A stretch of 64,000 bases of DNA from Bacteroidia bacterium (lineage in GTDB: Bacteria; Bacteroidota; Bacteroidia; J057; JADKCL01), in NCBI GenBank assembly GCA_020635905.1, contig JACJYV010000001.1:496001-560000 (forward strand), read 5' to 3'. A program made the translations under genes and the position numbers. Positions 42,159-51,343 of this stretch are shown piece by piece; the stretch's first letter is position 1; the number at the start of each line of letters is the position of its first letter. The notes under the pieces are model-generated. The model had not been told where the DNA came from and ran no database searches. It was given only the letters and a program-made list of their open reading frames with translations.

Positions 42159-43241
42159 TTGAAGCTGAATAACGAAACAAAAGTAGGTCTGCTCGCCGCA
42201 ATCGCGGTGACATTGCTCATTTTGGGCTACAAATTCCTCAAAGGCGATCAGATTTTTCAGAAGGGATTCGAGCTGAAATCCTACTACGAAAATGTGGATG
42301 GACTCTCCGTAGGTAACCCCGTAATATTTAACGGGTTGCGGGTCGGCCAGGTAAAATCTCTGGTCATGGACAAAATCTCCGGGAAAATCGAGGTGAGCTA
42401 TACCCTCGAAAACGGTCTGGCCATTCCCATTGACTCCAAAGCCCTTATTTACTCCTCTGACCTCCTGGGTTCGAAGGCGATTCGCATTATCAGGGGTAAG
42501 CAAACCACGTTGCAGAAGTCAGGAGGTGTGCTGGAGCCTGAAAATGAGCGCAAGATTACGGATCAGGTTCAGGAAGAAATTCTGCCTCTGAAAGACAAAA
42601 TGGAGGAATTGCTTGGGCAAATGAATCGTTTTATGGGTTTTGTGAATACCACCCTTGACGAATCGGCCACCAACAAAATCGACGACATTCTCGAAAGTCT
42701 CAACAAAACCACGGGCAGCTTTGCCAAAGCTTCCTATAAATTTGACACCCTGATCGGGGATGTGCGGGTGACTGTGCGCCGCTCTGACCGCATTGTGGCC
42801 AATCTCACCAAGCAAAACGACAATATCAACCGCATCATGGGCAATATCGCGGGCTTTTCTGACTCTTTGGTCAATGCCACAGACGATGCCCGCTCCCTCA
42901 TTCGCCAGACGGAAAATGCCATCGCGGATGTGGAGGTGTTGGTTGAAAAAATCAACAGCGGGGAAGGTACTTTGGGCAAACTCGTTTCAGATAATACCCT
43001 GTACGACCAGATCAGCAACACCGTGGCCCGCATGGATACGCTGATTGAGGGCTTTGACAAAGATCCCCGTATTGACATTTACCACCGTCTGGGTACCAAA
43101 CGAAACCTGCGGGAGGAAATCAGCGCCCGTGAGGAGCGCAAACTCGAGAAAGAGCGTCGCAAAGAGTTCAGAGACGAACAAAAAGACCTCAACCGCGACA
43201 AGTCCGGGCAGACCGAGGAAAAGGCAGGCGACGGAAAATAA
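42159..43241 (+). CDS. MCE/MlaD-family lipid transport protein
   Basis: This 360-residue protein has one N-terminal membrane helix (about 7-25, VGLLAAIAVTLLILGYKFL). It is followed by an MCE domain: YYENVDGLSVGNPVIFNGLR and VGQVKSLVMDKISGKIEVSY, then SDLLGSKAIRII. A long helical region follows (about 130-300) and then a charged tail rich in Glu, Arg and Lys. MlaD-type proteins form hexameric rings that carry phospholipids between membranes with an ABC transporter; the partner genes are not in the window. The start is a TTG at 42159, 52 bases after a MITE-like element. HutI follows after 18 bases. Confidence 0.88.
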   Translation: MKLNNETKVGLLAAIAVTLLILGYKFLKGDQIFQKGFELKSYYENVDGLSVGNPVIFNGLRVGQVKSLVMDKISGKIEVSYTLENGLAIPIDSKALIYSSDLLGSKAIRIIRGKQTTLQKSGGVLEPENERKITDQVQEEILPLKDKMEELLGQMNRFMGFVNTTLDESATNKIDDILESLNKTTGSFAKASYKFDTLIGDVRVTVRRSDRIVANLTKQNDNINRIMGNIAGFSDSLVNATDDARSLIRQTENAIADVEVLVEKINSGEGTLGKLVSDNTLYDQISNTVARMDTLIEGFDKDPRIDIYHRLGTKRNLREEISAREERKLEKERRKEFRDEQKDLNRDKSGQTEEKAGDGK

Positions 43242-43259
43242 CCTCTTCAATTCCCTTTC

Positions 43260-44495
43260 ATGGATCTGATTCTAAAAAATATTGGCCGTCTGTATCAGGT
43301 GGCAAGGCAGGGTGAATCCCGCAAAACCGGGTTGGAAATGCAGGATGCCTGCGAAATTTCCCATGCCTGGGTAGGTATATCAAACGGAAAAATTGCAGGC
43401 CTGGGTACCATGGACAGTTGTCCTGATGGTGCCAAAGTGCTTGATTGTGCGGGAAGAATCGTCTTTCCCGGGTATGTGGACAGCCATACGCACCTTATCT
43501 TCGCGGCGACCCGCGAAGGAGAGTTTGTGGACCGCATTCGCGGCCTTTCTTATGAAGAGATCGCCCGCAAGGGCGGGGGCATCCTGAATTCGGCCCGCAA
43601 ATTACAACTTGCCTCAGAAGACGAATTGCTGGAAGGCGCCATTGCCCGGGCCTGGGAAATCCTGCACATGGGCACCACTACCGTCGAGATCAAATCTGGC
43701 TACGGTCTTACGGTCAAAGACGAACTGAAAATGCTGCGGGTGGCCCGCAAATTGGAAGCACACGTTCCCCTGCGTATCCGTCGCACCCTGCTGGGAGCCC
43801 ACGCTCTGCCTATGGATTACCGCGAAAAAAGGGAGGATTTTGTGCAAATGGTATTGAAGGAAATGATTCCCCAGGCCGCCGAAGAAGGCCTGGCCCACTT
43901 CGTGGATGTATTTTGCGACCGGGGCTTTTTTACGGTGGACGAAACTGAAAGAATTATTCAAAAAGGAGCTGATTACGGTCTCAAGGCCAAGATCCATGCA
44001 AATCAACTGGATCATTCAGGCGGGGTTCAGGTAGGGGTAAAAAATGGAGCTCTTTCCGTGGACCACCTGGAATGTGTGGGCGAAGCTGAAATCCAGGCCT
44101 TGCAGGGCTCGGCCACCATGCCCGTTTTGCTGCCTTCGGCAGCCTTTTTCCTGCGGGCGCCTTACCAGCCTGCCCGCGAAATGATTGACGCTGGCCTGGG
44201 CGTAGCCCTGGCCTCAGATTATAATCCAGGCTCCACCCCCACGGGCAACATGAACTTTGAAGTGGCCCTGGCCTGCATTCGCATGCGCATGCTGCCCCAG
44301 GAAGCACTGGTGGCCGCTACCCTGAATGGGGCCTATGCCCTTGACCTGGCCGCAGAATGCGGGTCGATCGAAGTCGGCAAGTCTGCCGATTTGGTCATCA
44401 CAGATCGCATGGAATCATTTGACCTCATCCCCTACTTCTTTGCCAAAAACCAAATCCACCAGGTAGTGGTTAAAGGCAAGGTAATGGGTGAATGA
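43260..44495 (+). CDS. hutI: Imidazolonepropionase
   Basis: HutI opens the imidazolone ring in the third step of histidine breakdown. The 411-residue product has the amidohydrolase metal motif FPGYVDSHTHLIFAATRE (His76, His78). The substrate-contact and metal motifs KSGYGLTVKDELKMLRV, KIHANQLDHSGGVQ and VALASDYNPGSTPTGNM are also present, as is YLRR-type spacing. Length is standard. No other hut gene is nearby, so the pathway genes are dispersed. The gene starts 18 bases after the MlaD-type gene, so cotranscription is possible but functionally odd. Confidence 0.94.
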   Translation: MDLILKNIGRLYQVARQGESRKTGLEMQDACEISHAWVGISNGKIAGLGTMDSCPDGAKVLDCAGRIVFPGYVDSHTHLIFAATREGEFVDRIRGLSYEEIARKGGGILNSARKLQLASEDELLEGAIARAWEILHMGTTTVEIKSGYGLTVKDELKMLRVARKLEAHVPLRIRRTLLGAHALPMDYREKREDFVQMVLKEMIPQAAEEGLAHFVDVFCDRGFFTVDETERIIQKGADYGLKAKIHANQLDHSGGVQVGVKNGALSVDHLECVGEAEIQALQGSATMPVLLPSAAFFLRAPYQPAREMIDAGLGVALASDYNPGSTPTGNMNFEVALACIRMRMLPQEALVAATLNGAYALDLAAECGSIEVGKSADLVITDRMESFDLIPYFFAKNQIHQVVVKGKVMGE

Positions 44496-44608
44496 AGGAA
44501 TTTCCCTGTTTGTTCAGAAAACAGAAAGCGATAACTTTGCCGCGGAATGAATTCAGAGCCACAACATTTCTAACTACCAACATCTAAAATCTCAAGACTA
44601 ACATCTAA

Positions 44609-44637
44609 TTTTTTTGGAAGACAAGCTTCCAAAAAAG
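44609..44637. terminator. Strong A/T-flanked hairpin before the unknown gene at 44670
   Basis: TTTTTTGGAAG-ACAAG-CTTCCAAAAAA is a perfect stem of 11 pairs. A second small hairpin, CTTCAC-TTC-GTGAAG, follows. It could end transcripts in both directions, or mark the left boundary of the 44670-46307 unit. Confidence 0.55.
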
Positions 44638-44669
44638 ACTTCACTTCGTGAAGGGTTGTAAATTGTATT

Positions 44670-46307
44670 ATGGAATATACAGATAGCTTATCGTCCCATT
44701 ATTCAGAACTTTTAGAAGGGAGTTATGACTGCATAGATCGCCTGGTTTTGAACGGTTATTGTCCGATGCTTCATAATCCCGGAGGTTTTCGGGTTTGGTA
44801 TCGAAATTATACGGGAAATGACCGAGGTCTTAACGAGGCTAAATTACTGCGTCTTTCGGGTCGTTTTAAGCGTCGTCTGGAAGCCTTTTGCAAGAGCGAG
44901 AAAATTCCCTTTGTCTATTGTGATGTTGGTGAGCGGAAGCATGAATTAGCAGAAGGTCTGATTCCATCTGATGGTGATTTTGAAGGCTTGTTCGCGGTTT
45001 TTTGTAGTCGTGCTACGGCAAGGTTATGGAGCGTTTTACCCTTGCCGAATGACAAATACATTCTCAAATGGAAGTCGAAAGCCAGTTATGTGAACCATTT
45101 TTATTTCCACATTATGGATAAAGAATGGGGTCACATGATGATCAGGATATGTAGTTATCCTCCTTTTTTTGCTCAGATTGTGCTTAATGGGCATGAATGG
45201 GTGGAAAGGAGAGAAGAATTTCAGAAATTAGACGTAGTCAAAGTGGGCAATTGCTTTACTGCCTATTCGGATGGTGAAGCCCTTTCAAAGGTTGCATGGA
45301 CCATAAAATCAAAGGGGCAACTGGAGGAAGTTTGCAATCGCTGGATCTATAAATGTTTGTGGTTTGCCTTGGATGAAGAGGAGCGAAAACGCAGTGGTTT
45401 CAGATACCAATATTCGACCTATCAGGTTGAATACAGCCGGAATTTGCTTTTCCAAAGGGGGACTGAACTGGATCAGATGTATCAGGGGATGATTGATCTA
45501 ACCCGTTGGCATACTGATTTACCAAAGCTCAAGACTCTTATGGGTATCCATCAAAGGCGCCATAAGCCGGGTTCAGTGTCCTCTGGCCTCGAAGTGCGTA
45601 TCGATAGACCTGATTACAACTTGACCATTTTCAAATTCCACTTTGATCGCTTAACACTTAAGTTGTATGATAAAGGCGAGCGTACTTTGAGGGCGGAGGT
45701 GGTGGTACATAATGCTGAGGTTCTGAAGTGCAGAAGAAGTTTGTGCTATTTTGAAGAGATTGTGAACAAATTGGAGGAAGTAATGCAGCATTTTATGAAT
45801 AGCCTCAAATTTGCTCATGTTTCGTTAATGGGGGCAGGAAAGCTGGAGGAATTAACCAGCCCCACCCAGAGAGGCCAGCGCCGATTGGCAGGAATTAACC
45901 TGGCCGACAAAAGAATGCTGGCGCTTTTCGAAACTGTTTTGGCTCTGAGTATTAAACCTGGAGGATACACCCTGAAAGAAGTCGCTGAGAAAATGTCATT
46001 GAAACTTGGATTAGAGTATTCAACCCGAAATGCCAGTTATGATTTAAAGAAACTCAGAGGAAAGAACGTGGTGGAGAAAATTCCTAAATCACGGCGTTAC
46101 CAAACCACAGCAAATGGAGCAGAAAAGATCATTGCAATTTTGGCTTTGCTACAAAAACAATTACCCATGACCCTTTCTGGCTTAGATTCAAACCACAACA
46201 TCAATCTCAGAGAACCTCAACAAGAGATCAATCACCTGTATGGAAAAGTGATTGAATCAATCAAAGATTTGAACCACTACTATGGAATCCATAAACTTGC
46301 ATCATAA
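44670..46307 (+). CDS. Unknown 545-residue protein with C-terminal winged helix
   Basis: I do not know a function for this protein. Conserved-looking blocks are NHFYFHIMDKEWGH (142-155), PPFFAQIVLNGHEW (164-177), RWIYKCLWFALDEEER (224-239), FRYQYSTYQVEYSRNLLF (244-261) and KLYDKGERTLRAEVVVHN (331-348). Residues about 429-500 read like a winged helix (GGYTLKEVAEKMSLKLGL, YDLKKLRGKNVVEKIP). From memory, similar 'hypothetical' proteins of about 500 residues occur scattered in distant phyla; this was not checked. There is no signal peptide. The gene stands alone between strong hairpins, with AT-richer codon use than hutI and the dehydrogenase. It may belong to a mobile element. Confidence 0.75.
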   Translation: MEYTDSLSSHYSELLEGSYDCIDRLVLNGYCPMLHNPGGFRVWYRNYTGNDRGLNEAKLLRLSGRFKRRLEAFCKSEKIPFVYCDVGERKHELAEGLIPSDGDFEGLFAVFCSRATARLWSVLPLPNDKYILKWKSKASYVNHFYFHIMDKEWGHMMIRICSYPPFFAQIVLNGHEWVERREEFQKLDVVKVGNCFTAYSDGEALSKVAWTIKSKGQLEEVCNRWIYKCLWFALDEEERKRSGFRYQYSTYQVEYSRNLLFQRGTELDQMYQGMIDLTRWHTDLPKLKTLMGIHQRRHKPGSVSSGLEVRIDRPDYNLTIFKFHFDRLTLKLYDKGERTLRAEVVVHNAEVLKCRRSLCYFEEIVNKLEEVMQHFMNSLKFAHVSLMGAGKLEELTSPTQRGQRRLAGINLADKRMLALFETVLALSIKPGGYTLKEVAEKMSLKLGLEYSTRNASYDLKKLRGKNVVEKIPKSRRYQTTANGAEKIIAILALLQKQLPMTLSGLDSNHNINLREPQQEINHLYGKVIESIKDLNHYYGIHKLAS

Positions 46308-46308
46308 A

Positions 46309-46324
46309 CGACAATTTGTTGTCG
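46309..46324. repeat. Hairpin CGACAA-TTTG-TTGTCG after the unknown gene
   Basis: A perfect 6-pair hairpin begins two bases after the stop. It is followed by GCCCTAAGGGCCTAAAATCT. The same hairpin and following sequence recur at 36451-36500 with no gene attached, so this looks like a repeat boundary rather than only a terminator. GGACTAA triplets follow up to the next gene. Confidence 0.6.
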
Positions 46325-46377
46325 CTAAAAATGCCCTAAGGGCCTAAAATCTAAGGACTAAGGACTAAGGACTAAAA

Positions 46378-47556
46378 ATGAGTACATATACCTACAATCC
46401 ACCCGATTACTACAACCTGGACGACCTGCTGACCGAGGAACACAAACTGATCCGCGACGCGGTGCGTGACTGGGTCAACCGTCGGGTGAGCCCGTTTATC
46501 GAGGAGTGGGCCCAGAATAACCACTGCCCCACCCACCTCATTCCAGAGATTGGCGAACTGGGACTCTTTGGTCCCCAATTGCCGCGGGAATACGGCTGCC
46601 CGGGACTTGATCAGATCGCCTACGGGGTGATCATGCAGGAAATCGAGCGGGCCGACTCTGGTCTGCGTTCGATGATCTCAGTGCAGGGATCGCTGGTCAT
46701 GTACCCCATTTATGCGTATGGCTCAGAGGAGCAAAAGCATAAGTACCTCCCCAAACTCGCCAAAGGCGAGTTGATGGGCTGTTTTGGGCTCACAGAGCCC
46801 GATTTTGGCTCCAACCCGGCCGGGATGATCTCCCGCTTTGTGGATATGGGCGACTACGTGGTGCTCAATGGCGCCAAAACCTGGATTTCCAACTCCCCCT
46901 TTGCAGATATCGCTGTGGTCTGGGCCAAAAACGAAGCTGGAAGAATCCAGGGTTTGATCGTGGAACGGGGTATGGAAGGATTTACCACTCCAGAAATCAA
47001 AAATAAATGGTCGCTGCGGGCCTCGGCCACGGGCGAACTGGTTTTCGACAATGTAAAAGTGCCCAAAGAGAATATCCTGCCCAATGCCATTGGGCTGAAA
47101 GGTCCTCTTGGTTGCCTGGATTCGGCCCGTTACGGGATTTCCTGGGGCGCCATCGGCGCCGCCATGGACTGCTATAACACGGCTCTCCAATACGCCAAAG
47201 AGCGCATTCAATTTGACAAACCCATTGCCAGCTACCAGATTCAGCAGAAAAAACTGGCTGAAATGGTGACAGAAATTACCAAAGCCCAACTGCTGACCTA
47301 CCGTTTGGGTCAATTGAAAGACCAGGGCAAAGCGACCACGGCCCAGATTTCCATGGCCAAGCGCAATAACGTGGACATGGCCCTCAAAATCGGGCGGGAA
47401 GCCCGCCAGATCCTGGGTGGAATGGGCATTACAGGCGAATATCCCATCATGCGCCACATGGCCAACCTCGAATCTGTGGTAACTTACGAAGGTACCCACG
47501 ACATCCACCTCCTGATCACGGGTATGGATATCACGGGGATTTCCGCCTTCAGATAA
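46378..47556 (+). CDS. Acyl-CoA dehydrogenase, glutaryl-CoA dehydrogenase-like
   Basis: This 392-residue flavoenzyme should oxidise an acyl-CoA in lysine/tryptophan breakdown. It shows GCFGLTEPDFGSNPAGM and NGAKTWISNSPFADIAVVWA (FAD/substrate region), SARYGISWGAIGAA and the C-terminal RQILGGMGITGEYPIMRH. The catalytic base Glu lies in TYEGTHDIHLLITG, which is the arrangement of glutaryl-CoA dehydrogenase, and the short GLTEPDFGS region also fits that branch. Length is typical. It starts right after GGACTAA repeats. A GC-rich hairpin terminator follows the stop. Confidence 0.88.
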   Translation: MSTYTYNPPDYYNLDDLLTEEHKLIRDAVRDWVNRRVSPFIEEWAQNNHCPTHLIPEIGELGLFGPQLPREYGCPGLDQIAYGVIMQEIERADSGLRSMISVQGSLVMYPIYAYGSEEQKHKYLPKLAKGELMGCFGLTEPDFGSNPAGMISRFVDMGDYVVLNGAKTWISNSPFADIAVVWAKNEAGRIQGLIVERGMEGFTTPEIKNKWSLRASATGELVFDNVKVPKENILPNAIGLKGPLGCLDSARYGISWGAIGAAMDCYNTALQYAKERIQFDKPIASYQIQQKKLAEMVTEITKAQLLTYRLGQLKDQGKATTAQISMAKRNNVDMALKIGREARQILGGMGITGEYPIMRHMANLESVVTYEGTHDIHLLITGMDITGISAFR

Positions 47557-47590
47557 GCCCTGAAGTCTTTTTTCCAGAAATTCTATTAAA

Positions 47591-47619
47591 GTTGGGCACG
47601 GGTACACCCCGTGCCCAAT
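47591..47619 (+). terminator. Hairpin terminator after the dehydrogenase gene
   Basis: GTTGGGCACGGG-TACAC-CCCGTGCCCAAT forms a strong GC-rich stem of about 11 pairs. It is followed by TCGTTTTA. It lies 35 bases after the stop and directly before MITE-like element C. Confidence 0.65.
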
Positions 47620-47630
47620 CGTTTTAATAA

Positions 47631-47752
47631 GGGCACCTCCAAAAACAATGCAAATCAAGGCGGACACAGGTGAAGAAAGCAGAGTTTTCTATAGTAAATG
47701 AGCATTTCTGAGCCAGGTCCAACGCAGATATTCGAAGTTTTTAGAGGTACCC
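47631..47752 (+). mobile_element. MITE-like element C, inverted ends and ATAA duplication
   Basis: Left end GGGCACCTCCAAAAAC (47631-47646) and right end GTTTTTAGAGGTACCC (47737-47752) are inverted repeats matching at 14 of 16 bases. ATAA flanks both sides (47627-47630 and 47753-47756), as a 4-base target duplication would. The interior shares CAAGGCGGACACAGGTGAAG and GAGCATTTCTGAGCC with element A. No coding capacity. Confidence 0.75.
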
Positions 47753-47866
47753 ATAACTTTTTTCAGGGAAGTTTCGTAACTTTAAATTCCTTCGAAAAGC
47801 TATCCTACCTGACTTTTGAACGTGTTTCCATTTCTTCCTCTTTTAAAAAGGACGAACAATTTTTTT

Positions 47867-49714
47867 ATGCATATGCTGAAAACATTACAAAAAATCAGGA
47901 CCAAATCTCTTCCTCTATTCTTAGCCCTTATTGGCATTTCCACCCTTTCTCAGGCTCAAAGCACGGCCTGTGGCAAGGAATTCTGGTTTTGCTTCCCCGA
48001 TAATTATTACTCCACGGCTGAGCCCCGTCTGCAAATCGTTTCGGACGTATCCACTTCAGGCACCATCACCACGGGTGGTGGCAGTTCACTTTCCTTCACG
48101 GTAAGTCCGGGCACGCCATTTATCACGGTACTATCCACGGCCCTGGCCGTTACGGCCAACCAAACCATTGAAAGCAATAAATGGGTTCACATTGTGTCCA
48201 ATGACACGGTTTGTACCTATGCAGGCTCCATGCAGTACGGAGCGGCGGACGCCACTCCCATCCTTCCCCTGCAGGCGCTGGGCACAGACCACAGGATCAC
48301 CAGCTACCACAATCTTTTTCCCTCGGCCTTTTTCATGGTGGCTACGGAAAACGGAACTGCTGTGACGATTACCCCACGAGCCAATACCCAGGGCGGAAAT
48401 CCGGCCAATGTGCCCTTCAACATTACCCTGAATCAGGGCCAGACCTATGCCGTGCGCTCCACGGTGGATTTGACTGGTTCACGGGTTCAGGCAGACAAAA
48501 ATATTATTGTGTTTAATGCCAATAAATGTGCGAATGTGCCCACAGGGGCCACTTATTGCGACATGATCTGGGATATGGAACCCGACATTGCCCAGTGGGG
48601 AACAGAGTATGTGACCCTCGAATTTGGGGGTCGCAGCAGCCCAAATGACCTTTTTCGGGCAGTAGCCCATACAGATGGCACGGTCCTCCAAATCAACGGC
48701 ACCACGGTAGCCACCCTGAATGCGGGACAATTCTACGAAACCACCCGCAATGGCAGAAACAGATTCTCAGCTAATTTTCCTTTCGCCCTTACCCAGTTTG
48801 CCCGCGGCACTTCCCTGCACGGATCGGGCGATCCCGCCATGGTGAGACTGGTACCCACCAAATGGATGGGCAAATATTACCGCTGGCCTGCTTTTGATAT
48901 CGTCGGTTACATCACCAACCACAAGGTGAATGTGGTAACCAAAACTGCCAATACAGGTCTGGTCAGAGTGGATGGCAACCCGATTGGAGGCTGGAATGTG
49001 GTGACCGGCACCAACTGGTCGGCCGCCTATGTCACGGGCCTTGGCTCAGGTGACCACGTATTATTCTCAGACAGTGCCTTGCACGGCGTGGCCTATGGAT
49101 TTGGGTCGGTGACCTCCTATGCCCTGCCCCTGGGAGGAGAATCCCCCGTGGTGACCATTCTTTCGCCTGGCCTGAAGCTCAACCTCAATGGCACCCAGGT
49201 TCCTGATCAGGGCAATCTGCTCGAATGGAATCTTTCCAGCCCGGCCGAAGGCGGGCATTATCAGGTTATGGGCTCGCCCAATGGAAAAGACTGGGTGGAA
49301 CGGGCCAGCCTGGAAGCGAACAGCGGAAAATCCACTTTTACCTGGCTCGATCAACTGATTTCCAAAGAAACCCAGTACCATTATCAGATTATTTACACAG
49401 ATGTAAACGGCGAACGCACCTTCAGCAATATCCTGGCTATGATGGTGGGTAATAATGAGTTTGGTCTGAAGGTATTTCCCAACCCGTTTTCTGATTCATT
49501 TACCCTTGAATACGGCCTGCAACAAAAGGGAAAGGCCCATTTTGAAATCCTGGACGCCACAGGACGCATGCTTGCGACCTGGACAGATGAGCAGGTAGCA
49601 GGCACTTACCAAAAAGATATGGGCCCCGTTTTCAGGGACCAACCTGCAGGATATTATTTGCTGAGAATGACCAGCGATGGTATCACCACTTCCCAAACCC
49701 TGATTAAACAATAA
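47867..49714 (+). CDS. IgGFc-binding-domain surface protein with T9SS type-A sorting domain
   Basis: With the ATG at 47867 the product is 615 residues with a signal peptide (cleavage after LSQAQ). The main domain begins GKEFWFCFPDNYY and carries WVHIVSNDTVCTYAGSMQ, ATPILPLQALGTDHRI, SAFFMVATENGTAVTITP, YVTLEFGGRSSPNDLFRAVA and YVTGLGSGDHVLFSDSALHG. This matches the IgGFc-binding N-terminal domain of extracellular proteins. The C-terminal 75 residues form a T9SS type-A domain: LKVFPNPFSDSFTLEYGL, ILDATGRML and GYYLLRMTSDG. It is probably a surface adhesin. A MITE-like element lies 114 bases upstream of the start. Confidence 0.85.
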   Translation: MHMLKTLQKIRTKSLPLFLALIGISTLSQAQSTACGKEFWFCFPDNYYSTAEPRLQIVSDVSTSGTITTGGGSSLSFTVSPGTPFITVLSTALAVTANQTIESNKWVHIVSNDTVCTYAGSMQYGAADATPILPLQALGTDHRITSYHNLFPSAFFMVATENGTAVTITPRANTQGGNPANVPFNITLNQGQTYAVRSTVDLTGSRVQADKNIIVFNANKCANVPTGATYCDMIWDMEPDIAQWGTEYVTLEFGGRSSPNDLFRAVAHTDGTVLQINGTTVATLNAGQFYETTRNGRNRFSANFPFALTQFARGTSLHGSGDPAMVRLVPTKWMGKYYRWPAFDIVGYITNHKVNVVTKTANTGLVRVDGNPIGGWNVVTGTNWSAAYVTGLGSGDHVLFSDSALHGVAYGFGSVTSYALPLGGESPVVTILSPGLKLNLNGTQVPDQGNLLEWNLSSPAEGGHYQVMGSPNGKDWVERASLEANSGKSTFTWLDQLISKETQYHYQIIYTDVNGERTFSNILAMMVGNNEFGLKVFPNPFSDSFTLEYGLQQKGKAHFEILDATGRMLATWTDEQVAGTYQKDMGPVFRDQPAGYYLLRMTSDGITTSQTLIKQ

Positions 49715-49725
49715 CTGACTTCAAG

Positions 49726-50109
49726 ATGAAATTTATATATACACTTTCCCTTGCCCTCCTTTTCCTGTTGGGCACCCGTGCAGAAACCTTGGCTCAAAGT
49801 GCGGATTTTACCGGCCTTTACACCCAATCCTACGCGGACGGAAATGGTGAACTGCGGTCCAGAGTGATCAAAATTGATTTCACCAGCAACCAGTACCAGG
49901 GCGAATTTCGGGATGCAGAGGCAACGGGAATGCATGAAACTCAATTTTCTCTGGATCAATTGTCCATCCAGAATGACGGGCAGGCCGTGTCCTGCATCAT
50001 TGATGGGGAGGTTTTCAGTGGAAATTTCTCTGGTCAGGGCAAAAGTATGACCCTGAATCTCTCCTCAGGCCAAAAAAGTATGGCTTTGCAGAAATTTATG
50101 GGGGAATAG
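49726..50109 (+). CDS. Small secreted protein of unknown function
   Basis: This 127-residue protein starts 11 bases after the T9SS cargo gene and is probably cotranscribed. It has a signal peptide (MKFIYTLSLALLFLLGTRAE, cleavage near LAQ). The mature part is a short beta-rich domain (DFTGLYTQSYADGNGELRSR, VIKIDFTSNQYQGEFRD, AVSCIIDGEVFSGNFSG) of a type that measures ligand-free folding units in many Bacteroidota proteins. No catalytic motif is visible. It has one Cys. Confidence 0.65.
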   Translation: MKFIYTLSLALLFLLGTRAETLAQSADFTGLYTQSYADGNGELRSRVIKIDFTSNQYQGEFRDAEATGMHETQFSLDQLSIQNDGQAVSCIIDGEVFSGNFSGQGKSMTLNLSSGQKSMALQKFMGE

Positions 50110-51343
50110 CATCCTTCAGATTTCTTCTTCCTTTTCCTCCTTGCCACGACTATTGCTCCAGACGATGAAACTGGCAATCAGGGCGATGACAAGGCCGGCC
50201 ACCAACACCCAGATTCCTGCCTGCAAGGCTTCATATGCTTGATAAGCGCTGGAAGATTCCTGGAGGTAGGTTTGGGGATAACTTGTCCTTTCAAACATCC
50301 TGGGCAACCATACGACAAAAGAAGCCAGTCCAAGAAAGGTGGCTTTGAACGCAGGGGAAATCTCTCTGCTTATCCCTGCTATCACCATTGGCCCAATTAC
50401 AATTTCCCCCAGAGTTCCTGTAATCAGAAATAGAATTACGGAAGATTTTGAGAGCGTTTCAGAGCCTTCCCCGTTCCCCAAAGACAATCTCATTACCACA
50501 AACGAAATGAGGACCAGGCCAAACCCACCCGCCAGTCTCAACAATGTGGATACAATGTTTTCTGGCGGCCAGACGACCAGAGTCAGCACGGTGACGCCCA
50601 GGAAAACCAGGATTGAAACCAAACTGCTGATTTCATAGTACCCGTTTACACTAAATTCTTCAGGCAGGATCGCGTACAGATGTTGATTGAGACTTTGGAA
50701 GACCGACCAAAACAGTGGAATCAAAATCAACACAGGAAGGAGTTTCACCAGCTTTTTGAAGTTTTTCCCTTTTTCCTTAACCAGCATGATTACCAAAGTC
50801 CCCACCAAAAAGGTCACTCCCAACCAATTCATTTTTCCTGCGATACCCCAGGTGTAGGAAATAGCATTACGACTCCCCTGTTCGTCCATGATTTTCCCAA
50901 ACAAAAGAAAGATAACCCCTGCCACCAGAACCAAAAGTAAGGGCAACGTAAACCAGGTAATTGCAGGCTCAGTTTTATACAGAATTCTCCGTTCAGCCTT
51001 CTGAAAATCGGGAATCAGACCAGAAAATTTCCCCGCTGCCAACAGAATAACTGCAATCAGCATGCAAATGGCAGAAACGATATAGCCCAGGTTGGGAAGC
51101 TGAGAGATTTCAGTGTAATATTTCTGGCCGGCCAGCCAGCCACCTGCCAAAAGCCCCGTTTCAATCAGTAGATAAGCCAAAATATAGGAGCCTTCTCTGC
51201 GGTCTTTTTTCACGGGAAACAATTCTCCAATCATGATCAGCGAGGCAGGTCTGCGCAGGCCTGTTCCCAATAAAACCACTCCCAGTCCCACCAAAATCCA
51301 GGCATTCGTGCCGCCGCACATGATCAGCAATCCCGCTAAAATA

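Noticed and set aside
44670..46307. HUH endonuclease motif in the 545-residue protein
   Set aside because: FKFHFD and NHFYFH are His-containing, but neither gives the His-hydrophobic-His arrangement with a downstream catalytic Tyr helix that could be aligned.
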